Shown: one piece after another, positions 1-9,245 of the stretch | How positions within the stretch are numbered: the first letter of the stretch is position 1 | How the letters are laid out: every line of letters starts with the position of its first letter | Origin: Hydrogenophaga crocea | GTDB taxonomy: Bacteria > Pseudomonadota > Gammaproteobacteria > Burkholderiales > Burkholderiaceae_C | Assembly (NCBI RefSeq): GCF_011388215.1 | Contig: NZ_CP049989.1 | Location: 2,852,001 to 2,916,000 of the forward strand | Direction: 5' to 3' | DNA: 64,000 bases | Notes under the pieces: model-generated | What the model was told of the DNA's origin: nothing | Database searches by the model: none | Seen by the model: the letters and a program-made list of their open reading frames with translations, nothing else | Translations under genes and position numbers: made by a program

Positions 1-2
1 GC

Positions 3-1373
3 AACCCCAAGGGCGTGGTGCACACCCACCGCTCGCTGCTCGACCGCGCGGCCGCGGGTTCGCGCTTCGACAGGCTCGGCCCGCAGGACGAGGTGCTGGC
101 CTACCTGCCGCCGGCCTGGGTCGGCCAGAACATCTTCTCGTACGCGCAGTGGCTGGTCACGGGCTACGTGGTGAACTGCCCCGAGAGCAGCGGCACCGTC
201 ACCATCGACCTCAAAGAGATCGGCCCCACCTACTACTTCGCGCCGCCGCGCGTGTTCGAGGGCCTGCTCACCAGCGTGATGATCCGCATGGAAGACGCGG
301 GCGCGCTCAAGCGCAAGCTGTTCCACACCTGCATGGCGCTCGCGCGCCGCGTCGGCCCCGACCTGATGGACCGCAAGCCCGTGGGCCTGCTCGACCGCCT
401 CAAGTACCGCCTGGGCGACTGGCTGGTGTACGGCCCGCTGCGCAACAACCTGGGCCTGAGCCGCGTGCGCGTGGCCTACACCGCGGGCGAGGCCATCGGC
501 CCCGACCTATTCAGCTTCTACCGCTCCATCGGCATCAACCTCAAGCAGCTCTACGGCTCCACCGAGACCGCGGTGTTCGTGTGCCTGCAGCCCGACAACG
601 AAGCCCGCGCCGACACCGTGGGCGTGCCCTGCGAGGGCGTGGAGATCAAGCTCAGCGAGAGCGGCGAGATCCTGGTGAAGTCGCCCGGTCTGCTCAAGGG
701 CTACTACAAGAACCCGCAGGCCACGGCCGAGGTGCTCACCGCCGACGGCTGGTACCACACCAGCGACGCCGGCTTCATCGACGCCAGCGGCCACCTCAAG
801 ATCATCGACCGCGTGAAGGACGTGGGCCGCCTCAAAGGCGGCGCGCACGACGGCGCGATGTTCGCGCCCAAGTACGTCGAGAACAAGCTCAAATTCTTCT
901 CGCACATCAAGGAGGCCGTGGCCTTCGGCGACCAGCGCGAGAAGGTCTGCGTGATGATCAACATCGACTTCGAGGCCGTGGGCAACTGGGCCGAGCGCCG
1001 CAACCTGCCCTACACCGGCTACACCGACCTCGCGAGCAAGCCCGAGGTGTACGCGCTGATCCAGGAATGCGTGGAGCAGGTCAACGCCGACCTGGCGCGC
1101 GACGCCCTGCTCGCGGGCAGCCAGATCAGCCGCTTCCTGGTGCTGCACAAGGAACTCGACGCCGACGACGGCGAGCTCACGCGCACCAACAAGGTCCGCC
1201 GCGGCTTCATCGGCGACAAGTACCAGGTGCTGGTCGACGCGCTCTACGGCGGCCAGAGCGAGCAGTACATCGAAACCCAGGTCAAGTTCGAGGACGGCCG
1301 CACCGGCTCGGTCAGCGCCACGCTGCAGATCCGCGACGCCAAGACCTTTGCCCCCGTGAAGGCCGCTGCATGA
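3..1373 (+). CDS. AMP-forming acyl-CoA synthetase (long-chain/FadD15-like), 5' truncated by window edge
   Basis: Carboxylic acid:CoA ligase, probably cytoplasmic, activating an acid through an acyl-adenylate. The frame is open from base 3 and starts inside the AMP-binding P-loop (NPKGVVHTHRS), so the N-terminal part (perhaps 150-200 residues) lies outside the window; 456 residues are visible. Further family motifs are YGSTET (about residue 185) and the hinge region WYHTSDAGF...IIDRVKD (about 250-270). The C-terminal half resembles the long-chain acyl-CoA synthetase group (COG1022) more than aryl-CoA ligases. Its stop overlaps the start of the next ABC ATPase gene (ATGA at 1370-1373), so ligase and importer are coupled. 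I infer that it activates whatever the importer brings in; the substrate cannot be read from sequence. Confidence 0.88.
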   Translation, partial: NPKGVVHTHRSLLDRAAAGSRFDRLGPQDEVLAYLPPAWVGQNIFSYAQWLVTGYVVNCPESSGTVTIDLKEIGPTYYFAPPRVFEGLLTSVMIRMEDAGALKRKLFHTCMALARRVGPDLMDRKPVGLLDRLKYRLGDWLVYGPLRNNLGLSRVRVAYTAGEAIGPDLFSFYRSIGINLKQLYGSTETAVFVCLQPDNEARADTVGVPCEGVEIKLSESGEILVKSPGLLKGYYKNPQATAEVLTADGWYHTSDAGFIDASGHLKIIDRVKDVGRLKGGAHDGAMFAPKYVENKLKFFSHIKEAVAFGDQREKVCVMINIDFEAVGNWAERRNLPYTGYTDLASKPEVYALIQECVEQVNADLARDALLAGSQISRFLVLHKELDADDGELTRTNKVRRGFIGDKYQVLVDALYGGQSEQYIETQVKFEDGRTGSVSATLQIRDAKTFAPVKAAA

Positions 1374-2170
1374 GCGATAGCAAGAAGATCGGCGAGGTCA
1401 TCCTCGACGTGAAGAACATCAGCCTGCGCTTCGGCGGCGTGAAGGCGCTCACCGACATCAGCTTCAACGTGCGCGAGCACGAGGTGCGCGCCATCATCGG
1501 CCCCAACGGCGCCGGCAAGAGCTCCATGCTCAACTGCATCAACGGCGTGTACCAACCGCAAGAGGGCTCGATCAGCTTCCGCGGCCAGACCTTCAAGCAC
1601 ATGAACAGCCGCCAGGTGGCCGAGATGGGCATCGCGCGCACCTTCCAGAACCTGGCGCTGTTCAAGGGCATGAGCGTGATCGACAACATCATGACCGGGC
1701 GCAACCTGCGCATCAAAAGCGGTCTGTTGTCGCAGGCGTTCCGCAACCCCTTCGGCCTGGGCGGCGCACAGAAGGAAGAAGAACAGCACCGCGAGTTCGT
1801 CGAGCACATCATCGACTTCCTCGAGATCCAGGCCTACCGCAAGACGCCCGTGGGCACCCTGCCCTACGGCCTGCAAAAGCGCGTCGACCTGGGCCGCGCG
1901 CTCGCCATGGAGCCGCGCATGCTGCTGCTCGACGAGCCCATGGCCGGCATGAACCTCGAGGAGAAGCAGGACATGAGCCGCTTCATCCTCGACGTCAACG
2001 ACGAGTTCGGCACCACCATCGTGCTGATCGAGCACGACATGGGCGTGGTCATGGACATCTCCGACCGCGTGGTGGTGCTCGACTACGGCAAGAAGATCGG
2101 CGACGGCACCCCGCAGGAGGTGCGCAGCAACGAGGAGGTCATCAGCGCCTACCTCGGCACCTCCCACTGA
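1370..2170 (+). CDS. branched-chain-type ABC transporter ATP-binding protein (LivG-like)
   Basis: ATPase subunit of a HAAT-family ABC importer, acting on the cytoplasmic face with the permeases encoded just downstream. 266 aa. Walker A GPNGAGKSS lies near residue 42, Walker B LLLLDEP-type (MLLLDEPMAG) near 180, and the H-loop in VLIEHDMG near 220. The signature region reads LPYGLQKRVDLGRAL, the diverged form usual in LivG relatives rather than canonical LSGGQ. The ATG at 1370 overlaps the previous stop. In this family substrates range from branched-chain amino acids to amides, urea and aromatic acids; the flanking CoA ligases favour an organic acid here, by inference. Confidence 0.93.
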   Translation: MSDSKKIGEVILDVKNISLRFGGVKALTDISFNVREHEVRAIIGPNGAGKSSMLNCINGVYQPQEGSISFRGQTFKHMNSRQVAEMGIARTFQNLALFKGMSVIDNIMTGRNLRIKSGLLSQAFRNPFGLGGAQKEEEQHREFVEHIIDFLEIQAYRKTPVGTLPYGLQKRVDLGRALAMEPRMLLLDEPMAGMNLEEKQDMSRFILDVNDEFGTTIVLIEHDMGVVMDISDRVVVLDYGKKIGDGTPQEVRSNEEVISAYLGTSH

Positions 2171-2181
2171 GGCAACAGACC

Positions 2182-3111
2182 ATGGCTTTCTTCCTCGAAG
2201 CACTTTTCGGCGGCCTCATGGCCGGCATGCTCTATTCGCTCGTGGCGCTGGGCTTCGTGCTCATCTTCAAGGCCTCGGGCGTCTTCAACTTCGCGCAGGG
2301 CGCGATGGTGCTGTTCGCGGCGCTCGCGATGGCGCGCTTCGCCGAGTGGGTGCCGCAGTGGATCGGCATCGACAACCGCGTGCTCGCCAACGTCATCGCC
2401 TTCGTGCTCGCGGGTGCGCTGATGTGGGTCGTGGCCTGGCTGATCGAACGCCTGGTGCTGCGCCACCTGGTGAACCAGGAGGGCGTGACGCTGCTCATGG
2501 CCACGCTGGGCATCACCTACTTCCTCGACGGCCTGGGCCAGACCCTGTTCGGCTCCAACATCTACGCCATCAACGTGGGCATGCCCAAGGACCCGGTGTT
2601 CCTGTTCGAGAGCACCTTCCAGGGCGGCGTGCTCGTGAACCTCGAAGACGTGTACGCGGCCTGCATCGCCGCGCTGCTGGTGGCCACGCTCTCGCTGTTC
2701 TTCCAGAAGACCAGCACCGGCCGCGCCCTGCGCGCCGTGGCCGACGACCACCAGGCGGCGCAGTCCATCGGCATTCCGCTCAACCGCATCTGGGTGATCG
2801 TGTGGTTCGTGGCCGGCATCACCGCGCTGGTGGCCGGCATCATCTGGGGCTCCAAGCTCGGCGTGCAGTTCTCGCTCACCACGCTGGCGCTGCGCGCCCT
2901 GCCCGTGGTGATCCTGGGCGGCCTCACCTCGGTGCCCGGCGCCATCATCGGCGGCCTGATCATCGGCGTGGGCGAGAAGCTCTCCGAGGTCTACATCGGC
3001 CCCTTCGTGGGCGGTGGCATCGAAATCTGGTTCGCCTACGTGCTGGCCCTCGTCTTCCTCCTCTTCCGCCCGCAAGGTCTGTTCGGCGAGAAGATCATCG
3101 ACCGCGTCTGA
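2182..3111 (+). CDS. branched-chain-type ABC transporter permease (LivH-like)
   Basis: Inner-membrane permease, 309 aa, with about eight hydrophobic segments. It begins with a typical LivH N-terminus (FFLEALFGGLMAGMLYSLVA), and the cytoplasmic coupling region contains TGRALRAVADDHQAAQSIGI (about residues 175-195), characteristic of LivH. The start at 2182 follows the LivG stop by 11 bases. It would pair with the LivM-like subunit encoded 11 bases further on. Length and motifs are normal; the substrate is unknown. Confidence 0.93.
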   Translation: MAFFLEALFGGLMAGMLYSLVALGFVLIFKASGVFNFAQGAMVLFAALAMARFAEWVPQWIGIDNRVLANVIAFVLAGALMWVVAWLIERLVLRHLVNQEGVTLLMATLGITYFLDGLGQTLFGSNIYAINVGMPKDPVFLFESTFQGGVLVNLEDVYAACIAALLVATLSLFFQKTSTGRALRAVADDHQAAQSIGIPLNRIWVIVWFVAGITALVAGIIWGSKLGVQFSLTTLALRALPVVILGGLTSVPGAIIGGLIIGVGEKLSEVYIGPFVGGGIEIWFAYVLALVFLLFRPQGLFGEKIIDRV

Positions 3112-3122
3112 GGTACTGACAC

Positions 3123-4199
3123 ATGTTCTACAGGGAAAACGGTCAGTTCAAGACCTCCTACCGCGCCGACCAGCAGATCTTCCCGATCGCACAGGACCGC
3201 TGGCTCATCCTCGCGCTCATCGCCTTCGCCTTCCTCGCGGTGCCCATGCTCGCGAGCGACTACCTGATGCGCGCGATCCTGATCCCCTTCCTGATCATGT
3301 CGCTCGCCGCGCTCGGGGTGAACATCCTCGTGGGCTATTGCGGCCAGATCACGCTGGGCTCGGGCGCCTTCATGGCGGTGGGCGCCTACATGGCCTACAA
3401 CTTCTTCGTGCGCATTCCCGGCATGCCGCTGATCCCGGCGCTGCTGCTCGGCGGGCTGTGCGCCACGGTGTTCGGCGTGCTGTTCGGCCTGCCCAGCCTG
3501 CGCGTGAAGGGCCTGTACCTCGCGGTGGCCACGCTGGCCGCGCAGTTCTTCGCCGACTGGATGTTCCTGCGCGTGAAGTGGTTCGTGAACGACTCGCCCT
3601 CGGGCTCGGTCTCGGTGAACAACCTGCAGGTCTTCGGCCTGCCGATCGAGAGCGCGGTGAGCAAATACCTGTTCTGCCTCGCGGTGCTGGTGGTGCTCGC
3701 GCTGCTCGCGAAGAACCTGGTGCGCTCGGCCATCGGCCGCGAGTGGATGGCCATCCGCGACATGGACGTGGCCGCGGCGGTGATCGGCATCCGCCCCATG
3801 TACGCCAAGCTCACGGCCTTCGCGGTGAGCAGCTTCATCATCGGCGTGGCCGGCGGCCTCTGGGCCTTCGTCTACCTGGGCGCCTGGGAGCCCGCGGCCT
3901 TCGGTGTCGACGTGTCCTTCCGCCTGCTGTTCATGGTGATCATCGGTGGCCTGGGCTCGATCATGGGGGCCTTCTTCGGCGCCGGCTTCATCGTGGTGCT
4001 GCCCATCGTGCTCAACCAGGTGCTGCCCGAGATCGCCGGCCTGTTCGGCATGACCATGTCCACCGCCGCGGTCTCGCACGTCGAACTCATGGTGTTCGGC
4101 GGCCTGATCGTCTGGTTCCTGATCGTCGAGCCGCACGGGCTGGCTCGTCTGTGGTCCATCGGCAAGCAGAAGCTGCGCCTGTGGCCCTTCCCGCACTGA
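3123..4199 (+). CDS. branched-chain-type ABC transporter permease (LivM-like)
   Basis: Second inner-membrane permease of the importer, 358 aa. It has a short hydrophilic N-terminus (about 25 residues) and then multiple membrane segments. The LivM hallmark LGVNILVGYCGQITLGSGAF (about residues 60-80) is present, as is the coupling helix region REWMAIRDMDVAAAVIGI (about 203-220). It forms one transcription unit with LivG, LivH, the binding protein and LivF. Start chosen at 3123, 11 bases after the LivH stop. Confidence 0.93.
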   Translation: MFYRENGQFKTSYRADQQIFPIAQDRWLILALIAFAFLAVPMLASDYLMRAILIPFLIMSLAALGVNILVGYCGQITLGSGAFMAVGAYMAYNFFVRIPGMPLIPALLLGGLCATVFGVLFGLPSLRVKGLYLAVATLAAQFFADWMFLRVKWFVNDSPSGSVSVNNLQVFGLPIESAVSKYLFCLAVLVVLALLAKNLVRSAIGREWMAIRDMDVAAAVIGIRPMYAKLTAFAVSSFIIGVAGGLWAFVYLGAWEPAAFGVDVSFRLLFMVIIGGLGSIMGAFFGAGFIVVLPIVLNQVLPEIAGLFGMTMSTAAVSHVELMVFGGLIVWFLIVEPHGLARLWSIGKQKLRLWPFPH

Positions 4200-4255
4200 G
4201 CAAGCCCGCTCCCGTTTTTCCGTCCGCGTCCTTCCTTCCAACCAGGAGACAAACC

Positions 4256-5593
4256 ATGAAGCTTCGTCAACTGATCCTCGCTGTCGCCGCCGTGGCGACC
4301 GGGATGTCCGCGCTGGTCACCACCAGCGCCCAAGCGCAAGCGCAGGCCAAGGAGCAGTTCTTCCCGCTGCTGTCGTACCGCACCGGGCCTTACGCCCCCA
4401 ACGGCACGCCCTGGGCCAACGGCAAGCAGGACTACATCAAGCTCATCAACGCGCGCGATGGCGGCATCAACGGCGTGAAGCTCACGTTCGAAGAATGCGA
4501 AACCGGCTACGCCACCGACCGCGGCGTGGAATGCTACGAGCGCCTCAAGAGCCGCCCGGGTGTGGCCCTGTTCGACCCGCAGGCCACCGGCATCACCTTC
4601 GCGCTGACCGAGAAGGTGCCCACCGACAAGATCCCGCTGATCACGCTGGGCTATGGCCTGTCGGTGGCGCAGGACGGCAACGCCTTCAAGTGGAACTTCC
4701 CGCTCATGGGCAGCTACTGGACCGGCGCCGACATCCTGATCCAGCACATCGGCCAGAAAGAAGGCGGCCTGGACAAGCTCAAGGGCAAGAAGATCGCGCT
4801 GGTCTATCACGACTCGCCGTTCGGCAAGGAGCCCATCCCCCTGCTGCAGGAACGCCAGCGCATGCATGGCTTCGACCTGCAGCTCATCCCCGTGACCGCG
4901 CCCGGCGTGGAGCAGAAGGCCGCCTGGCTGCAGGTGCGCCAGAGCCGCCCCGACTACGTGCTGCTGTGGGGCTGGGGCGTGATGAACTCCACCGCCCTCA
5001 AGGAAGCCCAGGCCACGGGCTACCCGCGCGAGAAGATGTACGGCGTGTGGTGGGCCGGTGCCGAACCCGACGTGAAGGACGTGGGCCAGGGCGCCAAGGG
5101 CTACAACGCGCTCGCGCTCAACACCTCGGGCACGCAGCCCAAGGTGATCCAGGAGATCCTCAAGCACGTGCACGACAAGGGCCAGGGCACGGGCCCCAAG
5201 GACGAAGTGGGCTCGGTGCTGTACACCCGCGGCGTGATCATCCAGATGCTCAGCGTCGAGGCCGTGCGCCGCGCGCAGGAGCGTTTCGGCAAGGGCAAGG
5301 TCATGACCGGCGAGCAGGTGCGCTGGGGCCTGGAGAACCTGGCGCTCGACCAGAAGAAGCTCGACGCGCTGGGCTTCGCCGGCGTCATGCGCCCGCTGTC
5401 CACCTCGTGCAACGACCACATGGGTTCGACCTGGGCGCGCGTGCACACCTGGGACGGCGCCAAGTGGAACTTCAGCTCCGACTTCATGCAGGCCGATGAA
5501 CAGATCATCAAGCCCATGGTGAAGGCCGGCGCCGACAAGTACCTGGCCGACAAGAAGATGAGCCGCCGCGAAGCATCCGACTGCGGCAGCTGA
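4256..5593 (+). CDS. ABC transporter substrate-binding protein (LivK-like, type I fold)
   Basis: Periplasmic binding protein of the importer, 445 aa. The ATG at 4256 follows a good Shine-Dalgarno (AGGAG at 4244-4248) and encodes a clear Sec signal peptide, probably cut after ...TSAQAQA (near residue 30). The mature part resembles Peripla_BP_6 proteins but, at about 415 residues, is longer than classical LivK (about 350), as is common for homologues linked to aromatic or other organic acids. The same reading frame is open upstream of 4256, but that sequence does not look like protein. A GC hairpin follows the gene. Confidence 0.93.
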   Translation: MKLRQLILAVAAVATGMSALVTTSAQAQAQAKEQFFPLLSYRTGPYAPNGTPWANGKQDYIKLINARDGGINGVKLTFEECETGYATDRGVECYERLKSRPGVALFDPQATGITFALTEKVPTDKIPLITLGYGLSVAQDGNAFKWNFPLMGSYWTGADILIQHIGQKEGGLDKLKGKKIALVYHDSPFGKEPIPLLQERQRMHGFDLQLIPVTAPGVEQKAAWLQVRQSRPDYVLLWGWGVMNSTALKEAQATGYPREKMYGVWWAGAEPDVKDVGQGAKGYNALALNTSGTQPKVIQEILKHVHDKGQGTGPKDEVGSVLYTRGVIIQMLSVEAVRRAQERFGKGKVMTGEQVRWGLENLALDQKKLDALGFAGVMRPLSTSCNDHMGSTWARVHTWDGAKWNFSSDFMQADEQIIKPMVKAGADKYLADKKMSRREASDCGS

Positions 5594-5604
5594 TCGACGA
5601 CCCC

Positions 5605-5627
5605 CGCCGCGCCCGCCGGGCGCGGCG
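5605..5627. other. intercistronic GC hairpin after the binding-protein gene
   Basis: A perfect 10-bp inverted repeat (5605-5614 with 5618-5627, 3-base loop) lies between the binding-protein stop and the LivF start. It has no T-run, so it is not a canonical terminator. Such hairpins commonly protect the 3' end of binding-protein mRNA within ABC operons; that role is inference here. Confidence 0.5.
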
Positions 5628-5679
5628 TCATCTGCAAGGGCGGCGCGCTGCCCTTGCACATGAGTCCCAAGGAACCTTC

Positions 5680-6489
5680 ATGAGTACTCCGACCCCCGTC
5701 CTCAACGTCAACGGCATCGAGGTCATCTACAACCACGTGATTCTGGTGCTCAAGGGCGTCTCGCTCACGGTCCAGGAAGGCCAGATCGCGGCCATCCTGG
5801 GCGGCAACGGCGCGGGCAAGACCACCACGCTGCGCGCCATCTCCAACCTGCTCAAGGGCGAGCGCGGCGAGGTCACCAAGGGCAGCATCGAGCTGCGCGG
5901 CGAGCGCATCGAGAACCTCTCGCCGGCCGACCTGGTGCAGCGCGGCGTGGTGCAGGTGATGGAAGGCCGCCACTGCTTCGCGCACCTGACCATCGAAGAG
6001 AACCTCATGACGGGTTCGTACACCCGCAAGGACAAGGCCGAGGTCGCGCGCAACCTCGAGAAGGTCTACACCTACTTCCCGCGCCTGAAGACGCGCCGCA
6101 CCAGCCAGGCCGCCTACACCAGCGGCGGCGAGCAGCAGATGTGCGCGATCGGCCGCGCGATCATGGCCAACCCCAACGTGGTGCTGCTCGACGAGCCCTC
6201 CATGGGCCTGGCGCCGCAGATCGTGGAAGAGGTGTTCGAGATCGTGAAGGACCTCAACCAGAAGGAGAAGGTCACCTTCCTGCTCGCCGAGCAGAACACC
6301 AACATGGCGCTGCGCTACGCCGACTACGGCTACATCATGGAAAGCGGCCGCATCGTGATGGACGGCGCCGCGGCCGACCTGCGCAACAACGAGGACGTCA
6401 AGGAGTTCTACCTCGGCATGGGCGGCGGCGAGCGCAAGAGCTTCAAGGACGTGAAAAGCTACAAACGCAGAAAGCGCTGGTTGGCCTGA
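5680..6489 (+). CDS. branched-chain-type ABC transporter ATP-binding protein (LivF-like)
   Basis: Second ATPase subunit of the importer, 269 aa. Walker A is LGGNGAGKTTT (about residue 43), the signature is AYTSGGEQQMCAIGRAIM (about 145-162), Walker B is VVLLDEPSMG (about 167-177) and the H-loop lies in LLAEQN. The C-terminus has a basic extension (SFKDVKSYKRRKRW) beyond the usual LivF length of about 235. The start at 5680 follows an AAGGAA ribosome site. Its stop overlaps the start of the following ligase-like gene (ATGA at 6487-6491). Confidence 0.93.
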   Translation: MSTPTPVLNVNGIEVIYNHVILVLKGVSLTVQEGQIAAILGGNGAGKTTTLRAISNLLKGERGEVTKGSIELRGERIENLSPADLVQRGVVQVMEGRHCFAHLTIEENLMTGSYTRKDKAEVARNLEKVYTYFPRLKTRRTSQAAYTSGGEQQMCAIGRAIMANPNVVLLDEPSMGLAPQIVEEVFEIVKDLNQKEKVTFLLAEQNTNMALRYADYGYIMESGRIVMDGAAADLRNNEDVKEFYLGMGGGERKSFKDVKSYKRRKRWLA

Positions 6490-7736
6490 TGAACGAACAC
6501 TTCGACGCGCTCGAAACGCGCCCGCCCGCACAACGCGAGGCCGAACACATGGCCGCGCTGGCGCGGCAGGTCGCGCACGCCCAGGCCAGCAGCCCGGCCT
6601 TCGCCGAGATCCTGCGCGGTGTGGACGCGGCCGCCGTCAACAGCCGCGCCGCGCTCGCGCAGCTGCCCGTCACGCGCAAGAGCGCGCTGCTCGAACGCCA
6701 GCGCGCACAGGTGGCGCGCGACGCCTTCGGCGGCTTCTCGGCGCTGGTGCGCGGGCCGCAGATGTCGCGCATCTTCGCCTCGCCCGGCCCGATCTACGAA
6801 CCCGAGGGCGCGGTGCGCGACTACTGGCGCACCGGGCGCGCGCTGTTCGCTGCCGGCTTTCGCGCCGGCGAGCTGGTGCACAACGCCTTCAGCTACCACA
6901 TGACCCCGGGCGCCTTCATCCTCGAGGCCGGCGCGCACGCCGTGGGCTGCACCGTGTTCCCCGCGGGCACGGGCCAGACCGAGCAGCAGTTGCAGGCCGT
7001 GGCCGAGCTGCGGCCCGATGCCTACACCGGCACGCCGAGCTTTCTGCGCATCCTGATCGAAAAGGCCGCCGAGACGGGCGCCGACATCGGCAGCCTGCGC
7101 AAGGCCAGTGTGGGCGGCGAGGCCTGCCCGCCCAGCCTCACGGCCTGGTTCGCCGAGCGCGGCGTCACCGTGTACCAGACCTACGCCACCGCCGACCTGG
7201 GCCTGGTGGCCTACGAGACCGCGGCCCGCGAAGGCCTGGTGCTCGACGAGGGCGTGATCGTGGAGATCGTGCGCCCCGGCACCGGCGAGCCCGTGCCCGA
7301 CGGCGAGGTGGGCGAGCTCGTGGTCACCACGCTCAACCCCGGCTACCCGCTGATCCGCTTCGGCACCGGCGACCTGTCGGCCGTGCTGCCCGGCGCCTGC
7401 CCCACGGGCCGCACGGCGCCGCGCATCAAGGGCTGGATGGGCCGGGCCGACCAGACCACCAAGGTGCGCGGCATGTTCGTGCACCCGGGCCAGGTGGCCG
7501 ACGTGGCACGCCGCTTCCCGCAGGTGCGCAAGGCCCGGCTGGTGGTCAGCGGCGAAATGGCCAACGACCGCATGTGCCTGCGCGTGGAAAGCACCGAGCA
7601 CGGCGAGGCGCTGCGCGAGGCCATCGCCCACGCCGTGCGCGACGTGACCAAGCTGCGCAGCGACGTGGAGCTGCTGGCCCCGGGCAGCCTGCCCAATGAC
7701 GGCAAGGTGATCGAAGACGCGCGCAGCTACCAGTGA
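6489..7736 (+). CDS. phenylacetate-CoA ligase-like AMP-dependent protein lacking the canonical P-loop
   Basis: 415-aa member of the PaaK-like ANL superfamily. It matches over the adenylation core (AYTGTPSFLRILIEKAAE about residue 178; VYQTYATADLGLVAYE about 230; RFGTGDLSAVLPG about 290) and the C-terminal domain. Where PaaK has the Ser/Thr/Gly-rich P-loop, this protein reads RIFASPGPIYEPEGA (about 95-110), so ATP handling may differ. The ATG at 6489 overlaps the LivF stop, making it the last gene of the operon. Together with the ligase at the operon start, this is one importer flanked by two acid-activating enzymes. Substrate unknown. Confidence 0.8.
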   Translation: MNEHFDALETRPPAQREAEHMAALARQVAHAQASSPAFAEILRGVDAAAVNSRAALAQLPVTRKSALLERQRAQVARDAFGGFSALVRGPQMSRIFASPGPIYEPEGAVRDYWRTGRALFAAGFRAGELVHNAFSYHMTPGAFILEAGAHAVGCTVFPAGTGQTEQQLQAVAELRPDAYTGTPSFLRILIEKAAETGADIGSLRKASVGGEACPPSLTAWFAERGVTVYQTYATADLGLVAYETAAREGLVLDEGVIVEIVRPGTGEPVPDGEVGELVVTTLNPGYPLIRFGTGDLSAVLPGACPTGRTAPRIKGWMGRADQTTKVRGMFVHPGQVADVARRFPQVRKARLVVSGEMANDRMCLRVESTEHGEALREAIAHAVRDVTKLRSDVELLAPGSLPNDGKVIEDARSYQ

Positions 7737-7866
7737 GGCCCGTGGCGGGGCCGTTTACGACCGGGTTTCCCCAGGGGTCGGGCTACGTACTTTCCGCGAT
7801 TCCCGACAACGGGCCGCCGAATAGCATCCGGCGGTTCCGTTCATCGATCCCTACCGGAGGTACTTC

Positions 7867-8850
7867 ATGAAGAAGCTCGTCACCCTCGCCCTGGGCGCCA
7901 CGTTCGCGCTGGGCGCGTTCGCACAGGCATTCCCGAGCAAACCGATCACCTTTGTGGTGCCCTTCGCCGCCGGCGGCCCGACCGATCTCGTGGCCCGCCA
8001 GCTCGCGGAGACCATGCGCAAGTACATCCCCAACGCCAACATCGTGGTGGAAAACGCCGCCGGCGCGGGCGGCACCATCGGCGCGGCCAAGGTGGCCCGC
8101 GCGGCCCCCGACGGCCACACCCTGCTGGTCTGGCACATCGGCATGGCCGCCACCGCCGGCCTTTACCGCAAGCTGCCCTACAAGCCGCTCGAGGACTTCG
8201 AGTACGTGGGCATGATCAACGACGTGCCGATGACGCTGCTGGGCTCGAACAAGCTCAACGCCAACACCTACCGCGACTTCGAGGCCTACATCCGCACCAA
8301 CGGCGGCAAGCTCAACCTCGCGCACGCCGGCCTGGGCTCGGCCTCGCACCTGTGCGGCCTGATGTGGCAGCACGCGGTCAAGCTCGACAAGTCCATGACC
8401 ACCATCGCCTACCGCGGCACCGGCCCGGCCATGAACGACCTCATCGGCGGCCAGGTCGACGTGATGTGCGACCAGACCACCAACACCACCTCGCAGATCG
8501 AAGGCGGCCGCGTGAAGGCCTTTGCGGTCACCACCGCCAAGCCCCTGAGCAAGCACCCCGTGCTCAAGGACTACCCCTCGCTGCAGGAAATGGGCCTCAA
8601 GGGCTTCGAGCTGACCATCTGGCACGGCATGTACGCCCCCAAGGGCACGCCCGCCCCGGTGCTCAAGACGCTCAACGACGCGCTCGTGAAGTCGCTCAAG
8701 GACGCCGACTTCATCAAGAAGCAGGACGAGCTGGGCGCCATCGTGGTGACCGACGGCCGCATGACGCCGGAAGGCCACAAGAAGTACGTGGCCGACCAGA
8801 TCACCAAGCTCAAGACGGTGATCGACGCCGCCGGCCAGTACGCGGACTGA
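7867..8850 (+). CDS. Bug/TctC family tripartite tricarboxylate transporter substrate-binding protein
   Basis: Periplasmic solute receptor, 327 aa, with a signal peptide ([20 protein letters not shown], cut after AFA-Q or nearby). The mature protein begins [20 protein letters not shown], the Bug-family signature; [11 protein letters not shown] (about residue 58) and the [19 protein letters not shown] region (about 180) are also typical. The start follows GGAGGT at 7856-7861. Bug receptors are hugely expanded in Burkholderiales and most are orphans; no TctA or TctB membrane gene is present in this window. Ligands are usually carboxylates, not predictable from sequence. Confidence 0.92.
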   Translation: MKKLVTLALGATFALGAFAQAFPSKPITFVVPFAAGGPTDLVARQLAETMRKYIPNANIVVENAAGAGGTIGAAKVARAAPDGHTLLVWHIGMAATAGLYRKLPYKPLEDFEYVGMINDVPMTLLGSNKLNANTYRDFEAYIRTNGGKLNLAHAGLGSASHLCGLMWQHAVKLDKSMTTIAYRGTGPAMNDLIGGQVDVMCDQTTNTTSQIEGGRVKAFAVTTAKPLSKHPVLKDYPSLQEMGLKGFELTIWHGMYAPKGTPAPVLKTLNDALVKSLKDADFIKKQDELGAIVVTDGRMTPEGHKKYVADQITKLKTVIDAAGQYAD

Positions 8851-8873
8851 ACGGGCCCCGGAGCGCCTTCGCC

Positions 8874-9245
8874 GTGATCGCGCTCCGGGTCATCGACTCT
8901 ATCACCCAGCTGCAGCCCGCCGACGCGGGCTGCATTGCTTTGAGCGGTTCGCACGGGGGCCTGAGCTCCTCGCGCTACGCGATCGCGGCGCGGCCGCTGC
9001 TCTCGGTGTTCAACGACGCCGGCGTGGGCAAGGACGCGGCCGGCATCGCGGGCCTGGCCGAGCTGCAGGCCGCCGGTCTGGCCGCGTGCGCGGTGTCGCA
9101 CACGAGCGCCCGCATCGGTCAGGCCGACAGTACATTGGCCGACGGCGTGGTCAGCCACGCCAACGCAGCCGCCCGCGAACTGGGCATCGAAACCGGTGTG
9201 GCGCTGCGCGGGCAGATCGAACAACTGCGAAGGAGACACGCATGA
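8874..9245 (+). CDS. small conserved hypothetical protein between two Bug receptors (GTG start)
   Basis: 123-aa protein, probably cytoplasmic (no signal peptide or membrane segment). GTG at 8874 is the best start: it lies just after the upstream receptor stop, and the protein-like stretch begins there (VIDSITQL...). It contains [13 protein letters not shown] (about residues 22-34) and [13 protein letters not shown] (about 48-60), glycine-rich motifs suggestive of a nucleotide- or phosphate-binding fold. From memory similar small proteins occur beside Bug receptors in Burkholderiales, but no function is known to me. It is coupled to the next gene by an ATGA overlap at 9242-9245. Confidence 0.7.
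   Translation: MIALRVIDSITQLQPADAGCIALSGSHGGLSSSRYAIAARPLLSVFNDAGVGKDAAGIAGLAELQAAGLAACAVSHTSARIGQADSTLADGVVSHANAAARELGIETGVALRGQIEQLRRRHA

Noticed and set aside
149..1369. Long open frame overlapping the acyl-CoA ligase, extending into LivG
   Set aside because: Arg/Ala/Pro-rich shadow of the real frame, caused by high GC. Only the part from 1370 (LivG) is real.
3872..5659. Long minus-strand open frame opposite LivM and LivK
   Set aside because: His/Ala/Gly/Leu-rich composition typical of antisense shadows in high-GC DNA; no domain, no ribosome site.
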